A stretch of 18,632 nt of DNA from Deltaproteobacteria bacterium. Its GTDB lineage: Bacteria; Desulfobacterota; Desulfobacteria; Desulfobacterales; BuS5. Below are positions 5,728 to 14,169 of this stretch, piece after piece. The stretch is from assembly GCA_021157555.1 (NCBI GenBank), contig JAGGWL010000281.1:1-18632 (forward strand), in the 5' to 3' direction. Both the position numbers and the translations under genes were made by a program. Positions within the stretch are counted from its first letter, which is position 1. Each line of letters opens with the position of its first letter. The notes beneath the pieces were generated by a model, which ran no database searches, was not told the origin of the DNA, and saw only the letters and a program-made list of their open reading frames with translations.

Positions 5728-8700
5728 TTATTTTGTCATCAAATAATCATCAATATTAAAATCTGATCTGCCCGCCCACTCTTTAAGGTCGGTTTTTGTC
5801 ATTACGTCAACGCTGCCACCCTGAAATTCTCCCTCGACATCCTCCATTTTTTCTTCTATCCAGCCTTCAATTTCAAGATAAGTCTCCTTTAAATCCTTTA
5901 ACACCTGGGGGTCGGCTTTCCACAAACCACGCTGCTCCGCCTCCAAAAATCTGCGTGCAAGCTCTTCAAGCGCCCAGGGATTATTTTTCTCGTAAAATTC
6001 CCGCATCTCTTTATCAAGGAGATGTTTTTTTGTCAGCTCATCGAAAATCCAGTCATCTACTACATCCGACGTGGCATCCCACCCGTAAACCGCTGCCGCC
6101 TTATGCGCCATGTCCTGCGCGCCTTTGTAGCCGTGCTTTTTCATACCCTCAATCCACTGGGGATTAAGCAGTTTAACTCTGATAACCCGTTCTATCTCTT
6201 CGCTTAACTCACGCACTTTCGGGTTAGCAGGGTCTTTGGTGTCACCCCAGAGTACTTTTGGTGTTGAATTTGAAAGCGCTCTGACAGCGGCTGTCATGCC
6301 GCCCTGGAAATCGTTGTAACAACAGCCGAGAGGGTCGGTTTCATCTGTTTCTGTTTTATGAAATACTGTTGTTATCGTCTTTAGATTATGCGCGAATTCT
6401 CCGTGAGCTTTTTGACCAAATATATCCTGGCCGTAAGCAAATCCTCCGTGTTCTATAAAAGTCTCGCCTAAATCTTTTATCGTTTTCCAGGCGCTTGCCG
6501 CTATCATTAGTTTTATACCATTACCGTAAGCGCCGGGCTTTGCAGCAAATATTCTGAAAGTTGCGGCGCGGTTCAGCGCTTCATCAACAAGTTTTGACTT
6601 ATTTTCTTTTTTTGCGATTTTTTTGTATTCATTTGCATTTTTAAGGATATAATTCTTTTCTGCATCTTCTTTAAGATTTGCTATCATTACAACAGCATTG
6701 TCGAGCAGTTCAATCAGGTTCGGCAATGTGTCCCTGAATATTTCGCTTGTCCTGATGGTAACATCTATACGCGGCCGGTTTAATTCCTGCAATGGTACGG
6801 GTTCAGTCCCTGTCACTACGCCGCTTTCGTTCCAGACAGGCCGGGCGCCAATCAAATGGAGTATCTGGGCTAACTGTTCACCATCCGCCCTGTATGCATC
6901 CAGACTCCACAATACCATGCCTATCTTTTCCGGATATTTGTTTTCTTCCTTCATGTACTTGTTCAGTATTTCATCCGCCAGTTTTACGCCGATTTTATAA
7001 GCTGCTTTTGTAGGAATTTTTCTCGGGTCAATACTGTAGATATTTCTACCTGTAGGTAAAACATCTGTTTTGCCGCGCGTCAGTGTTCCGCCGGGGCCGG
7101 GGCTGATATAACGTTTGTCCATGGCATTACTTATCTGCGGTATCTCACGAACTGTTTTCATCAAATCCGGATATAGTTTATCTTTTATCCATGTTAGCAG
7201 AATAAGCAGTCTGTTAATCTTTGATCGATTGAATTTAATATTTTTAAATTGAAGACCAATAAAGTCTTCATCAACCCGGTTATTCCTTAATAGATTTTCC
7301 ACAAGCAAAAACGCGATTTTTTCGCATTCATCAAGAAGATGTGTTTCCATAGGGTTTTTAATAATCTCATCATAGTTTAAATCCATGATATCAAGGATAC
7401 ATCTCCTGATTGATGGCAGACTTCCGTCATATTTGAGTATTGCCAGTATCATCCTAACTGTTTTTTCATTATCATTGATTTTGCTCAATATATGCAGCCC
7501 GTCGTTTATGTTTGAATCCCGCAGCAAAAATAATTTATCATGAACCTTTTCGACCACCTCGTCATCCTTCATCTTTTCCAGCGGATTTTTTTCAGAGTCA
7601 GACAACAGCTTTAATTTCACCGCGAGATTGCGTATATCGTCGCACAATATCTTTTTCCTGCCGTTTTCATTTAAAATGGCCGCATTATTATGCTGTAAAA
7701 GCAGGTCATCCATTTCACAAAGTTCGTCATATAATTTTGCAGACTGCATATATGGAATAATGTGGTCTGTTATAACAGCATATGCTCGGCGCTTTGCTAT
7801 GATCGCCTCGTTGGGATTTTTGCTTGTATAGATATATATGTGAGGCACATCGCCTGTGATTATCTCTGGAAAACAATCGGAACTCATCCCGCTTGCCTTG
7901 CCTGGAAGAAACTCTATATACCCGTGTGTACCGGTTGAAATAATAATATCCGAATTTTCCTGTATCCACTTGAACACTCCATAGCACTGGTGCGTAGGGG
8001 GTATGTCCGGATTATGCAATATTTTGCATACTTCGCCGTCACAGCGCGCTCCATAGCAGCCGCGCTTTGGTTCAGCCATCACTTTTATATTGCCAAAAGT
8101 TAAACCGGTAACTACAATTTTATCACCATACACCATGCCCTTGCCTGGCGGTTCTCCCCAGTTTTCAATCATTTTTTTCCTGTTTATCTCGGATAATTGA
8201 TTGAAATAGTGAGCATATTTATCAGGATCTATAAAAAACGCAGCGCCGCCTTTAGCAACTATCTCTTCAACTGTAGTCCATCTGAATTCGCTGACAGCTT
8301 TTTTGTTTAAAAATTCATCTGTCAAAGCCTTGCCGTTTTCCGGCATATTTTCTACATAATAGCCCTGCTCAGCGAGATACTTCATTAGTTTTACCACGCT
8401 TTCAAAGGAATCAAGCCCGTTGGCTCCGCCAAGGGAAGCCTCAGTTCCTGCACAGGGATTGTTATGAAGCAGAATAGTAATTCTTCTTTTATTTTTCGGC
8501 AGTTCTTTTAAATTCAGCCAGTTTCTTATACGCCGCACAAAAAATTCTATTCGCTCTTTTACAGGTAAGGATGAGGGGTATTTGTTTTTGCTTTTGTTGT
8601 CCTTTGCAAAGATAACAGTAGGCTCTATTGTGCCGTTAAATTCAGGCTGAGCTACTTGGTAAATCTGATTCATTGCAGTTATTCCCTGGGGGCTGCTGCG

Positions 8701-9150
8701 CCATTCCGCTTCATTTCTGCCAGTTGAAGAGATCGCCTGAAAAACCGGTGCGTCAATTAAATCAAGCACTGTTTTGTTGTTATCGGCTGTCATGTCTGTT
8801 TGAAACAGGAAAGATGAAACACAATTGATTATAACATCTGTGTTTTTCAATTGATTTAAATCTACATTATACCCCTGACAATCTTCGCTTGCGTGTTCCT
8901 TTTGCTGCGAAAAAACTGGCACTGGAATTATATTGTATTTTTCAATCTCGTTAATTAAGGCATCTATACCGCATAAATTATTTTTTGCAATCTGGTGCCG
9001 TGAAAAAAAGATACCTGCTCTATGGCGTTTTTTGTTTTCCAGGCCTTTTAATTTATTTTTTTCGTACCAGTCAATATATCCGGCGATATCTTTATGAATA
9101 ATCTTGCTGTTTGAATGATAAAATCCTGTATATGGCAAATTTTTGGGCAT
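5728..9150 (-). CDS. cobN: CobN/BchH-family metal chelatase large subunit (cobaltochelatase-like; HmuS-like alternative)
   Basis: The protein has 1140 residues, is cytosolic, and has no signal or membrane segments. Family landmarks in order: GIFFSRHQIAKNN and IDALINEIEKYNIIPVPVF (about 46-80), the core WGEPPGKG (331-338), GTHGYIEFLPGK (407-418), DVLPTGRNIYSIDPRKIPT, WSLDAYRADGEQLAQ, RPRIDVTIRTSEIFRDTLPN and a C terminus with GGSVDVMTKTDLKEW. CobN inserts Co into hydrogenobyrinate diamide with an AAA+ partner pair. CobN homologues called HmuS act on heme in anaerobes. ATG 9150 follows AGGAG by about 10 nt and is preferred to 9207. CobN is usually nearer 1250 residues: the N-terminal 100-plus residues before the YTGFYH segment are missing. 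A Cys cluster RGCYGARCDGEVC (C365, C370, C375) lies in the core. It sits downstream of the ABC importer genes, and its AAA+ partners are at 12132-15237. Confidence 0.88.
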   Translation of the reverse strand: MPKNLPYTGFYHSNSKIIHKDIAGYIDWYEKNKLKGLENKKRHRAGIFFSRHQIAKNNLCGIDALINEIEKYNIIPVPVFSQQKEHASEDCQGYNVDLNQLKNTDVIINCVSSFLFQTDMTADNNKTVLDLIDAPVFQAISSTGRNEAEWRSSPQGITAMNQIYQVAQPEFNGTIEPTVIFAKDNKSKNKYPSSLPVKERIEFFVRRIRNWLNLKELPKNKRRITILLHNNPCAGTEASLGGANGLDSFESVVKLMKYLAEQGYYVENMPENGKALTDEFLNKKAVSEFRWTTVEEIVAKGGAAFFIDPDKYAHYFNQLSEINRKKMIENWGEPPGKGMVYGDKIVVTGLTFGNIKVMAEPKRGCYGARCDGEVCKILHNPDIPPTHQCYGVFKWIQENSDIIISTGTHGYIEFLPGKASGMSSDCFPEIITGDVPHIYIYTSKNPNEAIIAKRRAYAVITDHIIPYMQSAKLYDELCEMDDLLLQHNNAAILNENGRKKILCDDIRNLAVKLKLLSDSEKNPLEKMKDDEVVEKVHDKLFLLRDSNINDGLHILSKINDNEKTVRMILAILKYDGSLPSIRRCILDIMDLNYDEIIKNPMETHLLDECEKIAFLLVENLLRNNRVDEDFIGLQFKNIKFNRSKINRLLILLTWIKDKLYPDLMKTVREIPQISNAMDKRYISPGPGGTLTRGKTDVLPTGRNIYSIDPRKIPTKAAYKIGVKLADEILNKYMKEENKYPEKIGMVLWSLDAYRADGEQLAQILHLIGARPVWNESGVVTGTEPVPLQELNRPRIDVTIRTSEIFRDTLPNLIELLDNAVVMIANLKEDAEKNYILKNANEYKKIAKKENKSKLVDEALNRAATFRIFAAKPGAYGNGIKLMIAASAWKTIKDLGETFIEHGGFAYGQDIFGQKAHGEFAHNLKTITTVFHKTETDETDPLGCCYNDFQGGMTAAVRALSNSTPKVLWGDTKDPANPKVRELSEEIERVIRVKLLNPQWIEGMKKHGYKGAQDMAHKAAAVYGWDATSDVVDDWIFDELTKKHLLDKEMREFYEKNNPWALEELARRFLEAEQRGLWKADPQVLKDLKETYLEIEGWIEEKMEDVEGEFQGGSVDVMTKTDLKEWAGRSDFNIDDYLMTK

Positions 9151-9161
9151 AATTTTATAAC

Positions 9162-9295
9162 TCCTTTTGTTCTTGTTCCTAAGCAGCCTTGGATATAAAA
9201 AAACCAACTGCTTTCTTTGCTTATTGTCTTGAACCTTGATTTTCTTGATTATTAGATTTCTTGATTAAAGAATTATTTTGTCCTCGTTCCTAAGA
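9162..9295 (-). repeat. Direct repeats of a TTAGGAAC leader motif in the ATPase-cobN gap
   Basis: On the minus strand TTAGGAACGAGGACAAAA (within 9295-9273) and TTAGGAACAAGAACAAAA (within 9183-9162) differ at two of 18 positions and bracket the 147-bp gap upstream of cobN. A related copy is on the plus strand at 623-646 before yedE. The gap may hold a cobN promoter. The copy nearest cobN runs into its AGGAG ribosome site. Confidence 0.45.
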
Positions 9296-9297
9296 TA

Positions 9298-10092
9298 CTA
9301 ATCGCTCATTTCAGGTATTATTGAAAGCGGGATAACGTTCAAATAATTACCTTTATTGCTGCATCCCATCTCAACTTCTATACCATAAACATCTCTGATA
9401 TTTTCAATGCTGATCACATCTTCCGGCCTGCCGCAGGCAAAAACTCTGCCTTTTTGAAGCATTATTGTTTTTGTGCTGTATCTTGCGGCAAGACTTAAAT
9501 CGTGAAGCACCATTACTATTGCAAGATTCTCCGTTTCACTCAAAGTCTTGACAAGTTCCAGTATTTCAATCTGATGGTTTATATCAAGATGCGAGGTCAC
9601 TTCATCTAAAAGAAGAATTTTTGGCTGTTGAGCCAGAGCGCGGGCGATGACGACTTTTTGATACTCACCGCCTGAAATCTCGGTTATAAGCCTGTCTGCC
9701 ATGTGTACGATTCCGGTACGGGCAAGGCATTGAGATACAACAGCCCTGTCATTTTCATTTTCTGCGCTAAATCTTCTCATATGGGAATACCTTCCCATCA
9801 TAACAAGGTCATAAACCGTAAAGGGGAAAGAAACAGTTGAAACTTGCGGTACAGCACCTATGTTTTTTGCCACTTCTTTTCTGTTCATCCGCAACATGTT
9901 TATATCATTGACCAGTATGGCTCCGGTTGTCGGTTTTAATTTTTTGTTCATGCATTTCAGAAGGGTTGTTTTCCCTGAACCATTTGGTCCGATAATGCAC
10001 AGGATATCTCTTCCCTTAATTTTCAGAGCGATACTATCCAGGGTTTTTGTGCTGTTATATGAAAAGCTTAAATCAAGTATTTTCAGTTCCAT
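9298..10092 (-). CDS. ABC transporter ATP-binding protein, FecE/BtuD/HmuV type
   Basis: The 264-residue cytosolic ATPase has Walker A GPNGSGKT (35-42), Q-loop Gln about 83, signature ISGGE (139-143), Walker B ILLLDE (159-164), D-loop SHLD and H-loop His about 197 (VLHDLS). All catalytic elements are present. Length and motifs fit the ATPases of metal-chelate importers (ferric siderophore, heme, cobalamin). The ATG lies only 3 nt after the permease stop, so the genes are translationally coupled. It would power import of the ligand captured by the periplasmic protein at 11100-11972. The ligand cannot be told from the ATPase. Confidence 0.93.
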   Translation of the reverse strand: MELKILDLSFSYNSTKTLDSIALKIKGRDILCIIGPNGSGKTTLLKCMNKKLKPTTGAILVNDINMLRMNRKEVAKNIGAVPQVSTVSFPFTVYDLVMMGRYSHMRRFSAENENDRAVVSQCLARTGIVHMADRLITEISGGEYQKVVIARALAQQPKILLLDEVTSHLDINHQIEILELVKTLSETENLAIVMVLHDLSLAARYSTKTIMLQKGRVFACGRPEDVISIENIRDVYGIEVEMGCSNKGNYLNVIPLSIIPEMSD

Positions 10093-10095
10093 TTT

Positions 10096-11103
10096 TTAAA
10101 ATCCCGATAACTTTTTTCTTTTGCGCAGCAAAAGCAGAAAAAACGGCACCCCGATCATAGCTGTAATAATTCCTACCGGTAGTTCGGTAGGAGAGATAAG
10201 TGTTCTTGCAAAGGTATCTATCCATACAAGAAACATACTGCCGCATAAACAGGATGCAGGAAGAAAAATCCTGTGGTCAGGGCCTACAACTATTCTCATT
10301 ATATGCGGAATAATTAATCCAATAAACCCGATAACTCCGCAGGCAGCAACAGCGCCCGAGGTTACCAGGGCAGCCATCACAAGGATAATTTTTCTTGTTT
10401 TCTCAACATTCACACCGACATCCTGCGCCTGTTCTTCACCCAGAAGAAGGATATTCATCTCTTTATAAAAAAACAGCAGGCATACTGTTCCTGATAAGAT
10501 TACAGGGGCAACAATCTTTACTTTACTCCAACTGCTTGCCCACAACCCGCCCATAAGTCAGAATATTATCTGCCGCAGTTCCCCTTCTTCCGCTAAATAT
10601 TGTAGAAATGAAGTAGCCGCTGAGAAAAAAAGCGACAGGGCAATACCTGAGAGTAAAAGTGTCTCGCTTGAAACCTTGCTGCCTGTTTTTGCAACATAAT
10701 AAACAACAAATATCGTAAGCAGGGAAAAGAAAAATGTAACCGGCATTATAAGGCTTTGCGAAGCATTAAAAACTATAACTAAAGAAGCTCCGAATGCGCC
10801 GCCGGAAGCCACGCCGCATATATACGGAGAGGCCATCGGATTTTTAAACAGCGCCTGCATGGAACATCCCGAAACGCTTAATGCGCACCCTACAAGAATT
10901 CCCAGCAATATCCGCGGCAGTCTCACATTCAGTATAATGTCATGAAAATTATCCGGCCATGTTACAGGTATATCAATAATCCCGGAACAGAGTATTTTTA
11001 CTACTGTCAGCACATTTATCCGAACCGGGCCTATGGTTAAAGTTATCAGCAATGTCAGCAAAAGGCCAAGCCCGAGAAATATTAAAAATAATTTTTTCTT
11101 CAT
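10096..11103 (-). pseudogene. FecCD/BtuC-type ABC permease interrupted by an in-frame TGA
   Basis: Read as one frame this is a 335-residue FecCD-family permease, normal in length, with the signature VRLPRILLGILVG, then SGCSMQALFKNPMASPYICG, and a normal C terminus (IGLIIPHIMRIVVGP). Codon 182 (10560-10558) is TGA, between RQIIF and LMGGL. Related permeases have Trp here (FWLMG). Both halves are otherwise intact and in the same frame, so this is one substitution (TGG to TGA), not a frameshift. The second half could restart at ATG 10554, but a split permease is unlikely to work. TGA is used as a normal stop by the flavodoxin and the PBP, which argues against UGA meaning Trp. It overlaps the PBP gene by 4 bp. 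This may be a recent nonsense mutation or a sequence error. Confidence 0.85.
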
Positions 11104-11972
11104 TTATTGAAGGACTCCGGATAAAAGATTTTTGCATACTCTTCCAGTCCGTCTAAGCAGCGCTGAGTGTATCCGGTATAGTATGATTTGCTTTGAAATA
11201 TCTTTCCTGATTTTACGGCCTTAATATTTTTCCAACCGTCTCTTTCTTTAACATTGGAAGGTTTGGTACCCCATTCTTCCAGAATAATGATATCAGGATT
11301 CTTTTTAATTATAAATTCCTGGGAAAGAATAGGAAAAGGGACCAGCTCGTCTTTTGCTATATTTATCCCGCCGGCCCTGGTGATCAACTCATGGGTCAAA
11401 GAACCTTTTGACCTTGTTTTCCCTAATGAGCTTTGTTCAAAATATACCAAAGGCCTCTTTTTCACTTCTTTCACTTTCATTTCAATCCTTTGTATTCTGG
11501 CTTTCATTTTATCGACAATCTTTTTTGCTTCCTTCTCCTTTCCTGCTATCTTTCCTATATCCGTTATAAGTTCCATAATCCCTTCGATGTCATAGGTTCT
11601 TGTGCTGTATACATTCAGCCCTCTGGCTTTTAAAATATCAGCCTGCCCGTACGAGCAAAAAACCAGATCAGGATTAACACCCAGAATCATCTCCAGATTG
11701 AGATTACTGCCGACACCTCCGCCTACAACGGGTTTATTTTTTAAAAAAGTGTAGTATGCGTTATGTTTTTGAAACTTTGAAATAGCCGCAATTCTATCTA
11801 TCTCTCCCAGATCACAGAGTATTTCCGCGGGATAAGTCTCCAGGCAGACAATCCGGCGCAAGGATGATTTTTCCCCCGCACTTACTCGCGCTGCCGTCCC
11901 ACCAAAAATACCGGCTATTAAAAATATATAAACTACGGCAAACAATAATCGAAAGTATTTTGTGTGTATCAT
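11100..11972 (-). CDS. Periplasmic metal-chelate-binding protein (BtuF/FepB/HmuT-like)
   Basis: The 290-residue protein has a Sec signal peptide: basic K5/R8, hydrophobic core 9-25, likely cleavage after VSA (30-32). There is no lipobox Cys, so it should be soluble in the periplasm. The mature part matches periplasmic binding protein family 2: RIVCLETYPAEILCDLGE, then GSNLNLEMILGVNPDLVFC, ELITRAGGINIA, and KKNPDIIILEEW followed by GWKNIKAVKSGKIF. It captures iron or cobalt chelates (siderophore, heme or cobamide) and delivers them to the permease, whose ATG overlaps its TGA stop as ATGA. ATG 11972 is the first codon of a well-formed signal peptide. A second, decayed PBP of a different type lies at 15518-15814. 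Ligand identity is not determinable here. Confidence 0.88.
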   Translation of the reverse strand: MIHTKYFRLLFAVVYIFLIAGIFGGTAARVSAGEKSSLRRIVCLETYPAEILCDLGEIDRIAAISKFQKHNAYYTFLKNKPVVGGGVGSNLNLEMILGVNPDLVFCSYGQADILKARGLNVYSTRTYDIEGIMELITDIGKIAGKEKEAKKIVDKMKARIQRIEMKVKEVKKRPLVYFEQSSLGKTRSKGSLTHELITRAGGINIAKDELVPFPILSQEFIIKKNPDIIILEEWGTKPSNVKERDGWKNIKAVKSGKIFQSKSYYTGYTQRCLDGLEEYAKIFYPESFNK

Positions 11973-12005
11973 TAAAATTTCCTGTTGATTTTCCTGTTTG
12001 TTTAT

Positions 12006-12107
12006 CTGTTTTTGGCTATAAACTTAAAGCGGGACAATGTGTAGGGTGGGCACTCTAACTCTTTGATATTTCAAGGTGTCCCGCCTTACATCGGTAGCCC
12101 TGTTTTT
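12006..12107. mobile_element. MITE-like element, copy 2, with 8-bp flanking direct repeats
   Basis: The element proper is 12014-12099 (86 bp). Its ends form imperfect 23-bp terminal inverted repeats (17 of 23 matching), including GGCTA/TAGCC at the tips and a perfect GCGGGACA/TGTCCCGC inside. CTGTTTTT occurs immediately outside both ends (12006-12013 and 12100-12107), which looks like an 8-bp target-site duplication. Compared with copy 1 (4464-4563) it lacks half of the central GGGTGGGCA palindrome. It sits in the 160-bp gap between the ChlI-ChlD gene and the PBP gene, so it may affect read-through in that operon. Confidence 0.6.
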
Positions 12108-12131
12108 TAAGGGCCGACCTGGATAGCCTGT

Positions 12132-14159
12132 TTATACCAGTAAGTCTTCACGCAGGGCATTTACCAGCGTATCCGCCTTGAGATCCTCAATCTTGAAATA
12201 TTTGGCCCCCATTTGGTCGGATAATTGATGAGCCAGTCCAAATGAGATCAGCCCGGGTTTTTCAACGTCAACCACGGCTGTATTGATCCGTGTATTGTTT
12301 TTTATTTCTTCGGCCATCTCCATAGCCTCGGCAAGGGGTTTTCCGCCATATTGACTCACATTGGCCCTTCCATCGGAAATAAGTATCAGCAATGGATACG
12401 TGTCAGGATCTTTCCGGAAATTGCTTTGAATAATCTGATATCCAAGGGATATCCCATGACAAAGCGGGGTCTTTCCTCCGGTGGGGAGCTCTTCCAAAAG
12501 TTTATGGGCAAGCTCGACACTTCCTGTGGGTGGAAGAAGAACCTCGGCATGATCGCCCTTAAAGGCTATCATTGCTATCTTATCCCTTTTTTGATAAACG
12601 TCCAGTAAAAGAGAGAGAATAGCCCCTTTTGTTTCGATCATCCGTTTTCCGGCTCCCATGGAGCCGCTGGCATCCACAACAAAGACAATAAAATTTCCGA
12701 TCCTTTTTTCTCTTACCTTTTCACGAATATCGCTTTTTTCAATGGCAATGGCTACACCTTCTCTTATTCTTTGTTTTTGATAAGGGGCAGCCGCCCTTAT
12801 GGTGGCATCTAAGGCCAGGTCATTGGTCTTGCGCTGCATTCTGCTCATGATATATCTGCCGGCTTTTGAGGATGATCTTGTCCTGCTTCTTCGCCCCGAA
12901 CCTTTCCGAAGTACCCTGTCCCTTTCCATCTGAATTCTTTTTGTCTTAAAAGTCTCTCCCACAGGGAAAACCATCTCAAGGGACTGACCCGCAGGTTTGC
13001 CTTTTTCCGATTCTTCTTTATCTTTTTCCTCTCCTTCCCTTTCCTCTTCCTTTTTTCCTTTTTCAGTTTTTTGCTGATTTTGAGTTTCCGATTTTTCTTC
13101 TCCTTTTTCAGGCTCTTTTTCTTCCTCGGGTGGAGATGGAGGCTCTTCTTTTTTTTCGTCAGGCTGATGCTGCGGGGGAGAAGGCGGCATCCTTACACGA
13201 TGAAGCAGCACAAGATCAGCGGCTTCATTAACCTCTTTTTCGGTTACATCTTCTCTTTTTCCACAGGATGCTATGGCGATGGCTGTTTTTCTCATAATAA
13301 TATCCGCCCGGTGACCGGCCACAAAAGCATCTATCGCTAATCTTGAGCAAAGTTGAATCATTTTTTCTGAAATCTTTACCCGGGAAAGCCGTTTTTTTGC
13401 GCGTATAATCTTTTGTGAAAGTTCATCCTGACCGCCTTGAAATTTTGCAATAAAGTCAGAACTATTCCCGTCAAAACGTTCTTTTCGTTTAATCAGCCTG
13501 ATCCTTTTACCCGGGTCTTTTATTCCTTCAACCTGAATGCACATCCCGAATCGGTCGAGCAGTTGCGGCCTCAGTTCCCCCTCCTCAGGATTCATGGTTC
13601 CGATCAGGATAAATTCTGACCTGTGCATACAGGAAACGCCTTCCCGCTCAACAATATTCATTCCCATACCTGCAGCATCGAGAATAACATCCACAATATG
13701 ATCATCTAACAGATTGACTTCATCAATATAAAGAATTCCCCTGTGGGCTGCCGCGAGCAGGCCGGGTGTAAAACGCGTTTCCCCTTTTTTTACAGCATGT
13801 TCAAAATCGAGACTCCCCAACACCATGTCTTCGGTGGCGCCAAGGGGAAGATCTACGACCTTTATCTTTCTCTTTGTTACAGGAAGTTTGATGCCCTGTT
13901 TTATTTTTTTTCTGCATTCATCACACAGGTATTCATATTTATCGGGATCGCAATTGAACGGGCATCCTGCAACGGTTTTAATCTCCGGTAAAATAGCCGC
14001 CAGACCGCGGACAGCGGTCGATTTTGCCGTTCCCTTTTCCCCCCGGATCAGCAATCCCCCGATAGAGGGGGAGATCGCATTTAGAATAAGAGCCCGGGTC
14101 ATTTTTTCCTGTCCCACAATGGCCGAAAATGGATAGATTTCTCTTTTTGTCCAGTCCAA
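12132..14159 (-). CDS. ChlI-ChlD fusion: AAA+ plus VWA subunit of Mg/Co-chelatase type
   Basis: The protein has 675 residues from a TTG start. Residues 1-325 form an AAA+ module: Walker A GEKGTAKST (40-48), a Cys4 insert C66-x3-C70 and C79-x2-C82, Walker B ILYIDEVNLL (142-151), LLDRFG (200-205) and HRADI (283-287). Residues 325-390 form a Pro/Glu/Lys-rich linker. Residues 488-675 form a von Willebrand A domain with MIDAS motif DASGS (496-500), T564 and D596. Such ChlI-ChlD fusions pair with CobN or BchH and ChlI to drive metal insertion. I chose TTG 14159 because AGAGG precedes it by 7 nt and it leaves eight residues before YPFSAIVGQE, matching ChlI upstream. The ATG at 14213 would overlap chlI by 44 bp and has no ribosome site. 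It lies 10 nt after chlI. Confidence 0.88.
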   Translation of the reverse strand: MDWTKREIYPFSAIVGQEKMTRALILNAISPSIGGLLIRGEKGTAKSTAVRGLAAILPEIKTVAGCPFNCDPDKYEYLCDECRKKIKQGIKLPVTKRKIKVVDLPLGATEDMVLGSLDFEHAVKKGETRFTPGLLAAAHRGILYIDEVNLLDDHIVDVILDAAGMGMNIVEREGVSCMHRSEFILIGTMNPEEGELRPQLLDRFGMCIQVEGIKDPGKRIRLIKRKERFDGNSSDFIAKFQGGQDELSQKIIRAKKRLSRVKISEKMIQLCSRLAIDAFVAGHRADIIMRKTAIAIASCGKREDVTEKEVNEAADLVLLHRVRMPPSPPQHQPDEKKEEPPSPPEEEKEPEKGEEKSETQNQQKTEKGKKEEEREGEEKDKEESEKGKPAGQSLEMVFPVGETFKTKRIQMERDRVLRKGSGRRSRTRSSSKAGRYIMSRMQRKTNDLALDATIRAAAPYQKQRIREGVAIAIEKSDIREKVREKRIGNFIVFVVDASGSMGAGKRMIETKGAILSLLLDVYQKRDKIAMIAFKGDHAEVLLPPTGSVELAHKLLEELPTGGKTPLCHGISLGYQIIQSNFRKDPDTYPLLILISDGRANVSQYGGKPLAEAMEMAEEIKNNTRINTAVVDVEKPGLISFGLAHQLSDQMGAKYFKIEDLKADTLVNALREDLLV

Positions 14160-14169
14160 GGTGTTACCT

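Noticed and set aside
5796..6167. Plus-strand ORFs inside cobN and chlI/chlID (for example 5796-6167 and 14712-15155)
   Set aside because: They are antisense shadows of strongly supported minus-strand genes.
10558..10625. Selenocysteine reading of the permease TGA
   Set aside because: The aligned residue is Trp, not Cys. The bases after the TGA show no compact SECIS-like hairpin at the expected distance, only a distant 6-bp pairing.
4606..11103. Genome-wide UGA-to-Trp recoding
   Set aside because: TGA ends the flavodoxin gene and the PBP gene cleanly, and TGG is used for Trp throughout.
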